This document shows positions 1 to 5,726 of a DNA stretch of 33,874 bases, piece by piece. The translations under genes and the position numbers were made by a program. The notes under the pieces are model-generated. The model had not been told where the DNA came from. It worked only from the letters and a program-made list of their open reading frames with translations, and ran no database searches. The stretch comes from a virus. The stretch lies in the IMG/VR virus record IMGVR_UViG_3300031758_003953, positions 1 through 33,874 of that record. One strand, written 5' to 3'. Each line of letters begins with the position of its first letter. Within the stretch, counting starts at the first letter, position 1.

Positions 1-1
1 C

Positions 2-361
2 TTGTACTCGCATGTCTGCAATGATACCGCCAGCATACCGCCAGCTACAACTCCAGGTTTGATTCTTAAGAGTGGCCCAGACTTCGTTTTTTTGAAAGGT
101 ACGATTGCACATGGCCGCATAGAGATTCTGCGAATAGGACTTGCTAGAACGAACTTTGGCCAACATGAAATCAGAGGTACGAAGATCGTACTCCATGTTG
201 TTTTGTTGCCATTCGGTATCTTGTTCTTTGGCCATCTTGTTAATATTTGCTTGTTCAAACATTTTGATGTAGGCTTTATTGAGTTTTTTGCCGTTTTCTG
301 CACATCGTTTGATGTAGTTTTCTTTTTGGAAAGTATTACGACTAGGACTACAACTGATCAT
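2..361 (-). CDS. Conserved phage hypothetical protein, partial at the left edge
   Basis: An open minus-strand frame begins with ATG at 361 and runs off the left edge without a stop (about 120 codons visible). The start follows GGAGTAACA, a usable Shine-Dalgarno. The product is polar and Lys/Asn/Gln-rich and contains WSCSWRYAGGIIADMR near the edge; this Trp/Gly-rich block resembles a conserved block of small uncharacterised T4-like phage proteins (family recollection, not searched). It is the last visible gene of the tRNA-containing unit and lies 14 bp downstream of the tRNA-Leu. The plus-strand frame covering the same bases is an antisense shadow. Function unknown. Confidence 0.75.
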   Translation of the reverse strand, partial: MISCSPSRNTFQKENYIKRCAENGKKLNKAYIKMFEQANINKMAKEQDTEWQQNNMEYDLRTSDFMLAKVRSSKSYSQNLYAAMCNRTFQKNEVWATLKNQTWSCSWRYAGGIIADMRVQ

Positions 362-374
362 TGTTACTCCAAAA

Positions 375-458
375 TGGTACGAGTAGCCGGAGTCGAACCG
401 GCACGCATTAAGCGGCGGATTTTAAGTCCGCTGGGTCTACCGATTCCCCCATACTCGT
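375..458 (-). tRNA. tRNA-Leu (anticodon UAA)
   Basis: The minus strand folds as a cloverleaf. The acceptor stem is ACGAGTA/TACTCGT, discriminator A, with an encoded CCA. The anticodon stem is GCGGA/TCCGC with loop CTTAAAA, giving anticodon TAA. There is a long variable arm (CGCTTAATGCG), as expected for a class II leucine tRNA, and the T arm is GCCGG-TTCGACT-CCGGC. The length is 84 nt including CCA. It would serve UUA/UUG codons. Confidence 0.95.
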
Positions 459-465
459 ATGTTGT

Positions 466-627
466 TTATCCGCCTCGGCCAGTGACCTTTTTAACAGGTT
501 TACCCACTGGTGCAGGTGCTGTTGTTTTTTTAACTGACTTGGAACCTTTGGTAGGTTTTGCATCAGGATGTTGCGCGGCATGTTTTTTCTCTAATGCCGA
601 TTTTACTGCTGTGATAAATGAAGCCAT
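466..627 (-). CDS. Small basic protein, 53 aa
   Basis: ATG at 627, preceded on the minus strand by CTAGGAGAACACT (strong Shine-Dalgarno); TAA at 466-468. The protein starts MASFITAVKSALEKKHAAQH, becomes Lys/Pro/Thr/Ala-rich and ends VTGRGG. A short amphipathic N-terminal helix followed by a basic low-complexity tail would suit nucleic-acid binding or a small virion-associated protein, but this is inference. It sits 8 bp upstream of the tRNA-Leu in the same transcript. A GTTAAATA sequence at 648-655 on the minus strand could be a weak late promoter. Function not known. Confidence 0.8.
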   Translation of the reverse strand: MASFITAVKSALEKKHAAQHPDAKPTKGSKSVKKTTAPAPVGKPVKKVTGRGG

Positions 628-636
628 AGTGTTCTC

Positions 637-837
637 CTAGTACTTGTTATTTAACGCGGCCCAGGTCATCCAGGCACGAAAAGCATTATATACTGTGAGG
701 GCTTCGTTTTCGTCTACAGGAACTTTGACACCACGAACATAAAATCCATCTGCAGTGACTCGCAACATTTCATCATCGCTACCTGCATGAAGTATGATTT
801 TGGGTTTGCTATCTGATTGATGTAGCGTGTATGTCAT
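637..837 (-). CDS. Hypothetical protein, 66 aa
   Basis: The chosen start is the ATG at 837 (MTYTLHQSD), preceded by AGGAATATT. A start further upstream in the same frame would lie inside the tRNA-Arg and is rejected. The protein has an alternating beta-like pattern (PKIILHAG, MLRVTADGFYVRGVKVPV) and a C-terminal helix (ALTVYNAFRAWMTWAAL). No catalytic motif is visible. It lies between the tRNA-Arg and the 53-aa gene, so tRNAs and small ORFs are co-transcribed. Family unknown. Confidence 0.7.
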   Translation of the reverse strand: MTYTLHQSDSKPKIILHAGSDDEMLRVTADGFYVRGVKVPVDENEALTVYNAFRAWMTWAALNNKY

Positions 838-846
838 AATATTCCT

Positions 847-921
847 TGGTCCGGCCACTAGGAATCGAACCTAGATTGATAGCTTAGAAGGCTACTGTAT
901 TATCCATTATACTATGGCCAG
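847..921 (-). tRNA. tRNA-Arg (anticodon UCU)
   Basis: Cloverleaf on the minus strand: acceptor CTGGCCA/TGGCCGG (one T-G pair), discriminator A and encoded CCA. The anticodon stem GTAGC/GCTAT closes loop CTTCTAA, giving anticodon TCT. The T arm is CTAGG-TTCGATT-CCTAG. Length 75 nt. It reads AGA/AGG codons, a common phage tRNA choice. Confidence 0.94.
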
Positions 922-927
922 AGAGTT

Positions 928-1004
928 TGGTGCGCCCACAAGGACTTGAACCTTGGACCAAAGGATTATGAGTCCTCTGCTCTGACCAACTGAGCTATAG
1001 GCGC
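928..1004 (-). tRNA. tRNA-Met (anticodon CAU; elongator, or Ile-CAU)
   Basis: Cloverleaf on the minus strand: acceptor GCGCCTA/TGGGCGC, discriminator A, encoded CCA, D arm GCTCAGTTGGTCAGAGC, anticodon loop CTCATAA (anticodon CAT), T arm CAAGG-TTCAAGT-CCTTG. Length 77 nt. The paired acceptor end argues against an initiator tRNA. Whether it is elongator Met or a lysidine-modified Ile tRNA cannot be settled by eye. It is the first gene after the late promoter at 1029-1036. Confidence 0.93.
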
Positions 1005-1028
1005 ATTGTTTTATTGTACAAGGAAAAC

Positions 1029-1036
1029 TATTTATA
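1029..1036 (-). promoter_or_regulatory. T4-type late promoter (TATAAATA) for the tRNA unit
   Basis: A perfect TATAAATA on the minus strand. By T4 late-promoter geometry transcription would begin near 1023, 19 nt upstream of the tRNA-Met. It overlaps no coding sequence but sits 2 bp past the stop of the 41-aa gene. It implies that the tRNAs and the small ORFs down to the left edge are made late. Confidence 0.65.
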
Positions 1037-1037
1037 G

Positions 1038-1163
1038 TCAACCCATCTGGCGGATCTCTACCACCTGATACCGGCTGTATGGGTAGCGTTCCTGTAGCCA
1101 CTCCAGCAGGCCTTCTTCCCAAGGTAGTACCACAGTCTCGGCTGAATTTACAATCACTCTCAT
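1038..1163 (-). CDS. Hypothetical microprotein, 41 aa
   Basis: ATG at 1163, TGA at 1038-1040. The product begins MRVIVNSAETVVLPWEEGLL and ends VVEIRQMG, a compact mixed beta/alpha pattern. The start overlaps the stop of the upstream 44-aa gene (1160-1163), the same coupling seen throughout the window. A competing 92-codon minus-strand frame across 907-1185 runs through two tRNAs and is rejected in favour of this reading. Function unknown. Confidence 0.65.
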   Translation of the reverse strand: MRVIVNSAETVVLPWEEGLLEWLQERYPYSRYQVVEIRQMG

Positions 1164-1294
1164 AGTAGGGACTTGATGTAGGCAATCACAGCCTGGGCTT
1201 CTGTGAAGTCTGTGATTTCGGGTGCAAGTGCCTCATATCTATAAGATGTCCACCCTAGTTGGCTAAAGTCTGCTCGTTTCATGCTGTCATCCAT
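1160..1294 (-). CDS. Hypothetical microprotein, 44 aa
   Basis: ATG at 1294, TGA at 1160-1162. Begins MDDSMKRADFSQLGWTSYRY and ends QAVIAYIKSLL. The start lies inside the 3' end of the upstream 102-aa gene (overlap 1279-1294) and the stop overlaps the next ATG, so translation is probably coupled in a chain. Upstream AAAGGAGAAGTAAA provides a Shine-Dalgarno. Function unknown. Confidence 0.65.
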   Translation of the reverse strand: MDDSMKRADFSQLGWTSYRYEALAPEITDFTEAQAVIAYIKSLL

Positions 1295-1587
1295 TTTACT
1301 TCTCCTTTTATTTCGATACTTTCAGCACCGTCGTATTCGTTGATTTGAAATTCAGTGCCCACAGGAAGCCAGGCTATGGCCAAGTCTTTCATGCCACCTG
1401 TGTAGAGTCCTGGATACTTGAGTGCGACATAAGTTTCCATTTCTGCCCACTGGTCAGTTTCCACGAACTTTACAATGGCCGGATCAAACACAAGTTCTGG
1501 CACTTCCTTGTTCCAGGTCGACCAACCTGCACCGAACCCTGGCGAGTATAGCACAGCCACTTTGCCGTTGTCAATCAACTTGTTCAT
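1279..1587 (-). CDS. Hypothetical protein, 102 aa
   Basis: The start at 1587 (MNKLIDNGKVAVLYSPGFGA) makes a TAATG junction with the upstream gene. An ATG two codons earlier (1593) is possible but lies against the AAGAAAGA ribosome-binding stretch. The protein has the N-terminal motif VAVLYSPGFGAGWSTWN followed by a beta-rich part (TEFQINEYDGAESIEI). The Gly-rich N-terminus gives no recognisable catalytic signature. Member of the small-gene chain leading to the tRNAs. Function unknown. Confidence 0.75.
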   Translation of the reverse strand: MNKLIDNGKVAVLYSPGFGAGWSTWNKEVPELVFDPAIVKFVETDQWAEMETYVALKYPGLYTGGMKDLAIAWLPVGTEFQINEYDGAESIEIKGEVKWMTA

Positions 1588-1817
1588 TACCATTCTTTCT
1601 TGTCGCCATTGGCTTCGTTGTCACGATAGCCGGCTGTGTAGGCCGCAAGCTCGGCTGGGGTCATCTGATCCATGTCAATGCGAGGACTTTTGTGAGTGTC
1701 TCTCACAAAGTAATGGGGCCAGTAGTCACGACCGTAGTAGCTGTCACAGACGCCACGATCGTAAGGACCACCATGTCGTTGGTCGTGATAACCAGATTGT
1801 GTTTGTTCTTTAATCAT
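1587..1817 (-). CDS. Hypothetical protein, 76 aa, Tyr/Asp/Gly/His-rich
   Basis: ATG at 1817 overlaps the TGA of the upstream gene (ATGA). The N-terminal half is rich in Gly, Tyr, His and Asp (HGGPYDRGVCDSYYGRDYWP). The C-terminal half is helical (MTPAELAAYTAGYRDNEAN). Similar short proteins of this composition occur in T4-like phages, but none has an assigned role that I can name. Coupled at both ends to its neighbours. Confidence 0.72.
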   Translation of the reverse strand: MIKEQTQSGYHDQRHGGPYDRGVCDSYYGRDYWPHYFVRDTHKSPRIDMDQMTPAELAAYTAGYRDNEANGDKKEW

Positions 1818-2017
1818 ATTGTTTCCTTTGGTGCCATCATTTTGCGTCCTGCCGCTATAAACATACGATAGGCCACTCGCTCTTCTTTCTCAAGATCGTC
1901 GTAGCATTCTTCCATGCTCTTAAGACCTTCTAAAACGTTGCCTTCGCAGTAGAGTTCTGCGTATTCCTGCACAATACGGCAAGCATCGCCGAGTTCCATG
2001 TATAGTGGTGTTCCCAT
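1814..2017 (-). CDS. Hypothetical protein, 67 aa
   Basis: The start is ATG 2017 (MGTPLYMELGDACRIVQEYA), chosen because AAGGAGAACACA precedes it; a longer frame to 2152 overlaps the upstream gene and has no such site. The product is acidic and mostly helical (EGLKSMEECYDDLEKEERVA) and ends MMAPKETI. No known domain recognised. Confidence 0.75.
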   Translation of the reverse strand: MGTPLYMELGDACRIVQEYAELYCEGNVLEGLKSMEECYDDLEKEERVAYRMFIAAGRKMMAPKETI

Positions 2018-2027
2018 TGTGTTCTCC

Positions 2028-2405
2028 TTAAGCCGCTTTGCGGAAGTATTGATAGGGCAAGCCCAGGGTCCAAGCAAGGTAATCATTGTCGCCTTGGGTG
2101 CCTTCGGCTTCGTGGATCCAACGCATGGCCATGTCCTGATCCTTGGCACCAATGCTGATTAACTCAGCAACACGGCGCTCAAACTTTTCTAGGTTGATAG
2201 CCTCTGCGGCCTTACGAGCGATTTCTTCACGCTCGATAATTTCTTCCAACTGCTTGAACTCAGCAACATAGTCTGCCTCTGTCCAAGCAGAAGTGTCAAT
2301 GCCACGTGGGCGGATACCAAACGCATCTTTGTACATATCCCAATAGGTGCAGGCATACTGCTCAAGAGTTGTCATCTGTTCCCAAGTTGTAAATTCTGTA
2401 GTCAT
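2028..2405 (-). CDS. Conserved hypothetical helical protein, 125 aa
   Basis: The start is ATG 2405 (MTTEFTTWEQ), preceded by AAGGAGCCACAG; an alternative 10 codons upstream lacks a ribosome site. The protein is strongly helical and charged (FKQLEEIIEREEIARKAAEA), with a conserved-looking WDMYKDAFGIRPRG segment. It is the first gene after the early promoter at 2436-2464, so it is probably made early and leads the small-gene chain 2405 to 1038. Function not recognised. Confidence 0.75.
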   Translation of the reverse strand: MTTEFTTWEQMTTLEQYACTYWDMYKDAFGIRPRGIDTSAWTEADYVAEFKQLEEIIEREEIARKAAEAINLEKFERRVAELISIGAKDQDMAMRWIHEAEGTQGDNDYLAWTLGLPYQYFRKAA

Positions 2406-2435
2406 CTGTGGCTCCTTATTTCTTACTATGTTCAT

Positions 2436-2464
2436 ATTATAGCAAATTGGTAATTATTGGTCAA
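2436..2464 (-). promoter_or_regulatory. Sigma70-like early promoter (TTGACC-17-TATAAT)
   Basis: Minus strand: TTGACC at 2464-2459, a 17-nt spacer, and a perfect TATAAT at 2441-2436. The predicted start is near 2429, giving a leader of about 24 nt with AAGGAG ahead of the gene starting at 2405. The -35 flank and the spacer's last bases (ATTTGC) match the promoter at 2829-2857, so this looks like a repeated phage early promoter. Confidence 0.75.
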
Positions 2465-2474
2465 CCAAAATGCA

Positions 2475-2494
2475 GTGTTGTAATTAAACAACAC
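2475..2494 (-). terminator. Hairpin over the stop codon of the GIY-YIG gene
   Basis: GTGTTGT (2475-2481) and ACAACAC (2488-2494) form a perfect 7-bp stem with a 6-nt loop that contains the TAA of the upstream gene. It is followed on the minus strand by TGCATTTTGG, a poor U-tract. It is probably a weak terminator or an mRNA 3'-end stabiliser that separates the GIY-YIG gene from the next promoter. Confidence 0.45.
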
Positions 2495-2822
2495 CACGCA
2501 CATCTGTGTTTAAATTGGGTTTGTGCTCACGGATCAATTCACGCTCTAATTTATGAGCGTCAGTTTTGCCGCGCACAACGTCCACAACCACCAAGTTAAA
2601 TGTGTCAACACCACGCTCACGCATGCACTCATATAGTGCCCAGGATTTGTCTTCTGAACGTGAGCGATATACGTGTTTGTTAAAACGCACTTGAGCACTC
2701 TTGTTAACAGTGCTTTCAGTCTTGGCTGTGACACCAATGTAGAAGTCAGCACCACTTTGCAACATATAGATGATATGTGTACGATCGGTGCGCTTTTTAC
2801 GTGATTGCTTTTTAAGTTCCAT
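2484..2822 (-). CDS. GIY-YIG family endonuclease, 112 aa
   Basis: Begins MELKKQSRKKRTDRTHIIYM with a very basic N-terminus. The GIY-YIG core is visible as THIIYMLQSG followed by FYIGVT, then RFNKHVYRSR, and the C-terminal helix KLERELIREHKPNLN supplies the conserved Glu (metal ligand in the family) and Asn. At 112 aa it is a bare nuclease domain with no added DNA-binding module, as in Seg-like phage homing enzymes and UvrC/SLX-type stand-alone domains. The role may be homing, host-DNA attack or repair; the sequence does not decide. It has its own sigma70-like promoter whose predicted start coincides with the ATG, and no Shine-Dalgarno. Confidence 0.85.
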   Translation of the reverse strand: MELKKQSRKKRTDRTHIIYMLQSGADFYIGVTAKTESTVNKSAQVRFNKHVYRSRSEDKSWALYECMRERGVDTFNLVVVDVVRGKTDAHKLERELIREHKPNLNTDVRGVV

Positions 2823-2828
2823 ACAAGT

Positions 2829-2857
2829 ATTATAGCAAATCGGGCATTTCTGGTCAA
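2829..2857 (-). promoter_or_regulatory. Sigma70-like early promoter (TTGACC-17-TATAAT) for the GIY-YIG gene
   Basis: TTGACC at 2857-2852, 17-nt spacer ending ATTTGC, TATAAT at 2834-2829 on the minus strand. The first base 7 nt past the -10 is the A of the ATG at 2822, so the transcript may be leaderless. The layout matches 2436-2464. Confidence 0.75.
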
Positions 2858-2866
2858 CCAAAATAA

Positions 2867-2884
2867 TGTGGCAAAAAAGCCACA
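2867..2884. repeat. Hairpin TGTGGC-A6-GCCACA next to the promoter
   Basis: Perfect 6-bp inverted repeat with a 6-nt A (minus strand: T) loop, ending 10 bp upstream of the -35 at 2857. On the minus strand it is followed by TTATTTTGG, so it could end upstream-initiated transcripts; it could also be a regulator site. Confidence 0.4.
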
Positions 2885-2890
2885 AAAATA

Positions 2891-2999
2891 CGGTAATACT
2901 TGAGTATTACCCGGATAATCCAATAATATTATCGATAATCCCTGATAATATTATAGTGGATTATAGTGAATTATAGTCAATCTAATAGATTGGGATTAT
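2891..2999. repeat. AT-rich divergent region with palindromes and 10-bp iterated TATAAT
   Basis: Contains a 9+9 bp inverted repeat (GGTAATACT 2892-2900, AGTATTACC 2903-2911), two near-identical GATAATCC copies (2914-2921, 2934-2941), two ATAATATTAT blocks (2924-2932 and 2946-2954 regions), and three copies of ATTATA (TATAAT on the minus strand) at 2950, 2960 and 2970, spaced exactly 10 bp. The region separates divergent transcription units. Candidate operator/promoter array or replication-origin-like element; no gene is seen here. Confidence 0.5.
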
Positions 3000-3019
3000 T
3001 TGGTCAACTGTTTTGTGTT

Positions 3020-3027
3020 TATAAGTA
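3020..3027 (+). promoter_or_regulatory. Late promoter TATAAGTA, start predicted on the ATG
   Basis: Seven of eight bases match T4 late TATAAATA. With the last A at -6, +1 is position 3033, the A of the ATG of the downstream gene. No Shine-Dalgarno is present. Confidence 0.6.
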
Positions 3028-3032
3028 TTTCC

Positions 3033-4094
3033 ATGAACTTTGATCCTTACACACAAGAGCCCATCCATCGCAAAGGAATTTGGAACAGTGGGTGCTTGTC
3101 ACAAGAGCAAGCTACTTTAGATTATTTTGAAACCACGCTAACTAATCTTGGCTGGCAAAGAGATGATCAGCAACGACGCAATTGGCATCGTGGAGATAAA
3201 AAAGTTGTGCTATGTCTAGTTGACGACATACGTGATTGTGCCGACAACTATCATGTGGATGTACCTTACATGTTTGATCGCAACACCACAGTTATCACCG
3301 ACAACTATATTGGATGCCCAACACAATATCGAGTTTGGCAGTTGCCTCCTAGCTTTTACGGAATCTACAGTCACAATGAACTCATGCCAGAATGGCAACC
3401 AGATCGACAGTTTTGTTTCAGTGTGAACAGGATTGACCCTCGACGACTCAAACTCGTGTTAGAGTTGGCCAAACGTGTACATCTACACAAAGGTTATGTA
3501 AACTTCAACTGTCAAGATCAATTTGATGGTGACACATTTGGTGGCACTGATCGTTTGCCTGCAGTATTTGAAAAATACTGGAACAATGAGTTGTCTGATG
3601 ACGACAAGGCACTATGGCAAGCCAGTTATAAACTATTAGCACCACAAATGCCACTGAAAAATTATGACATTGCACATCATGAAATATACACTCGCAGTTG
3701 GTTAACTATTGAATGTGAAACCTACAGTAGCGATAACACAGTAGCACTCAGTGAAAAAATCTTTAGACTGCTTACGTTACCTGTGCCATGGACAGTATAC
3801 ATGGGACGTTATGGAGTGGCGTACTTAGAAAGTCTTGGGTTTGATTGTATGAGTGATATGATTGATCACAATCATTATGACAAACTCAAAGTTGTAGAAA
3901 ACAGAATAGGTATTTTTGTGTGGAAAAGCATTAGTGATACATCAAAAGTGCTAATGAATGGAAATCAAGATCAAATACGTGCCCGATGTTTAAAAGCAGC
4001 CACTTACAACAGAGAACTACTCAAGCTCTACAAAAACAACTGGGACGCAGAATTTGAGCAATGGAAACAGGCCTATTTGTCTCACCTGGCATAG
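3033..4094 (+). CDS. Plus-strand islet protein, possible glycosyltransferase, 353 aa
   Basis: The start is ATG 3033 (MNFDPYTQEP); an upstream frame extension lies in the promoter and is rejected. The C-terminal half holds VALSEKIFRLLTLPVPWTVY (residues 237-256), then GVAYLESLGFD and DMIDHNHYD. This pattern (S/T-E-K, Pro-hydrophobic stretch, G, LGFD, D..YD) recurs in the gene at 4752 and resembles the C-terminal acceptor/donor loop of GT-B/GT10-like glycosyltransferases. The N-terminal part shows no recognised domain, so the enzymatic call is inference. The gene has its own late promoter and opposes its neighbours; its last 13 bp overlap the end of the minus-strand gene 4082-4723. Confidence 0.8.
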   Translation: MNFDPYTQEPIHRKGIWNSGCLSQEQATLDYFETTLTNLGWQRDDQQRRNWHRGDKKVVLCLVDDIRDCADNYHVDVPYMFDRNTTVITDNYIGCPTQYRVWQLPPSFYGIYSHNELMPEWQPDRQFCFSVNRIDPRRLKLVLELAKRVHLHKGYVNFNCQDQFDGDTFGGTDRLPAVFEKYWNNELSDDDKALWQASYKLLAPQMPLKNYDIAHHEIYTRSWLTIECETYSSDNTVALSEKIFRLLTLPVPWTVYMGRYGVAYLESLGFDCMSDMIDHNHYDKLKVVENRIGIFVWKSISDTSKVLMNGNQDQIRARCLKAATYNRELLKLYKNNWDAEFEQWKQAYLSHLA

Positions 4095-4723
4095 ATGTCC
4101 CAATTAATATGGTTTCTAGCCCAGTCAACTGAAAACTCAAAGGTATCTTCCTGTGTGTCAACATAGCGTTGCATCATAGCAATACGTTGATCAACATCAT
4201 GCAAATGATGTGCAGTGGTATGGTCACCAATTTCTAACCATTCAATCCTACCAGCATCGTTGACTCGTAATGCAATATCAGCGCCGCGTCCAAATCCTGT
4301 AACCCGCATAAGATCTCGATTGGTATGTATTTGACGCCAATCAGAATACTCCCCAGCTTGGGAAATTGGCACAACAACCATCACACTTACTGTACCCGGG
4401 TCCGGCAACAAATTCAAGCTCATTAGCCTAGTGTCACCACAATCTACTACCAGCTGTTCGTTGTGTTTGTGTACCAGCACCGGCTTGCGTATGGGTTCAG
4501 CACCTAGTCGTTGATACATCCAGTTGACCCATAGCAGCCTGGCTATTTCATCTTGATGCGCATACTTCCATTGACTTAGATCACGCACACTTTGCAGTTG
4601 TTGATTTACTGTGCGCACACTTTGTTCTAGTGTGCAAACTGGCTGTAGATCTTCCACAGGCCATTGTGAGTGATAAAACATAGCCCATTGATCGCCCAGT
4701 GCTTGTTCAATTGTTAGTTCCAT
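4082..4723 (-). CDS. Hypothetical protein, 213 aa, with a weak ParB/Srx-like segment
   Basis: The start is ATG 4723 (MELTIEQALGDQWAMFYHSQ); a longer frame crosses the divergent promoter region. Residues around 90-115 read IRKPVLVHKHNEQLVVDCGD followed by TRLMSL, a beta-beta-GxxR layout reminiscent of ParB-like nuclease folds, but the full motif set is not visible. The rest is acidic with conserved Trp/His. It is driven by its own TGTAAATA late promoter whose start falls on the ATG, and has no Shine-Dalgarno. Its 3' end overlaps the end of the converging gene. Function unknown. Confidence 0.7.
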   Translation of the reverse strand: MELTIEQALGDQWAMFYHSQWPVEDLQPVCTLEQSVRTVNQQLQSVRDLSQWKYAHQDEIARLLWVNWMYQRLGAEPIRKPVLVHKHNEQLVVDCGDTRLMSLNLLPDPGTVSVMVVVPISQAGEYSDWRQIHTNRDLMRVTGFGRGADIALRVNDAGRIEWLEIGDHTTAHHLHDVDQRIAMMQRYVDTQEDTFEFSVDWARNHINWDIYAR

Positions 4724-4727
4724 GCAG

Positions 4728-4744
4728 TATTTACAGGTTAAATA
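4728..4744. promoter_or_regulatory. Back-to-back late promoters in a 28-bp divergent gap
   Basis: Minus strand TGTAAATA (4735-4728) points at the ATG at 4723. Plus strand GTTAAATA (4737-4744) points at the ATG at 4752. By T4 late geometry the starts fall at about 4722 and 4750, within 2 nt of each ATG. The two elements are 1 bp apart. Confidence 0.55.
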
Positions 4745-4751
4745 GATCACT

Positions 4752-5726
4752 ATGAATTTTGGACAATTTTTTAATAAAACACTAGGCCCAATGGGGTTTG
4801 ACATAACTCCAAATCGGTACCATGCTTACCGGGGAGAGTTTGATGCTGAGAATGGCTGGGACTTGTGGCTAGACAACATTGAGTTCACTCCTAAAACATT
4901 GGCAGTGGTACACTTTCCTGATTTTGTAAAAATGAATGGTAGTCGTGTGTTAGAACTAGAAAAAGTTGAACAGTTTTATGGCGCCAACTCAAATCAAGTT
5001 CTTGTCACATACTGGACCAGTGACATGGATCAGTACTACACAGGTCCCTTGAACTTGATCAAATTTAGCAATCACAACTATGACATGTGTAATGCACTGG
5101 CACAAGGGTTTGATCAATGGAAAGATATTCTAGGCAAACCACGTACACATGCCTGGCAATGTTTGAATGGCAGAATTACTCCTCACAGATGTCAAGTTGC
5201 TTATATGTTAAAAAACTGGCACAATGGTTGGGTGAGTCTCGGACAAGAAATACCTTTGCCAGAGTGGGACTACAGCAGATATTTTGGTTGCGATAACTTT
5301 CCTAACTTTCTAGCACTGAAATATGTGTACGGATCAGCGGCTGTTAATGTTGTGACAGAAACACAATACACAGAAGCCACAGGTATTGTTACAGAAAAAA
5401 CACTGCTGGCCATGGCAGCAGAACAGATACCCATTGTGATTGGTCATCGAGGCATTGTGGATCAGTGTCGTCGTATGGGGTTTGACATGTTCGACGACCT
5501 AGTAGATAACAGTTACGACACCATGCCAAATGAATCTCGAGCAGAGATGGCACTGCGTCTAAATCAAGATGTTATCTGTGGCAAGATTAATCTTGAACCT
5601 TATCGTGACAGACTTGAACGTCAACGTGAGTATGTGTTGTGGGGCTTGCCTGATCGCATGGAGCGTGAATTTGTAATACAGGCTCGGGCACTAGCCGACA
5701 GATTACTGCCGGCTTATGCCCCTTAG
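4752..5726 (+). CDS. Plus-strand islet protein, possible glycosyltransferase, 324 aa
   Basis: Begins MNFGQFFNKTLGPMGFDITP. Residues 206-257 carry YTEATGIVTEKTLLAMAAEQ, then IPIVIGHRGIV, MGFDMFDD and NSYD. This is the same C-terminal pattern as in the gene at 3033 and matches the ...TEK...(I/V)P-V-(V/I)-x-G... block of GT10/exostosin-like GT-B glycosyltransferases. Donor and acceptor are unknown. The N-terminal half is not recognised. It has no Shine-Dalgarno and is driven by GTTAAATA. The last 24 bp overlap the converging gene 5703-6068. Confidence 0.8.
   Translation: MNFGQFFNKTLGPMGFDITPNRYHAYRGEFDAENGWDLWLDNIEFTPKTLAVVHFPDFVKMNGSRVLELEKVEQFYGANSNQVLVTYWTSDMDQYYTGPLNLIKFSNHNYDMCNALAQGFDQWKDILGKPRTHAWQCLNGRITPHRCQVAYMLKNWHNGWVSLGQEIPLPEWDYSRYFGCDNFPNFLALKYVYGSAAVNVVTETQYTEATGIVTEKTLLAMAAEQIPIVIGHRGIVDQCRRMGFDMFDDLVDNSYDTMPNESRAEMALRLNQDVICGKINLEPYRDRLERQREYVLWGLPDRMEREFVIQARALADRLLPAYAP

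Noticed and set aside
2-640. 212-codon plus-strand frame
   Set aside because: It runs antisense through a tRNA-Leu and two minus-strand genes with Shine-Dalgarno sites; the composition is Phe/Val-rich as expected of a shadow frame.
907-1185. 92-codon minus-strand frame
   Set aside because: It reads through tRNA-Met and part of tRNA-Arg; the microproteins at 1038-1163 and 1160-1294 fit the region better.
2546-2923. 125-codon minus-strand frame beside the GIY-YIG gene
   Set aside because: It overlaps the GIY-YIG gene in another frame, shows no motif and has no ribosome site.
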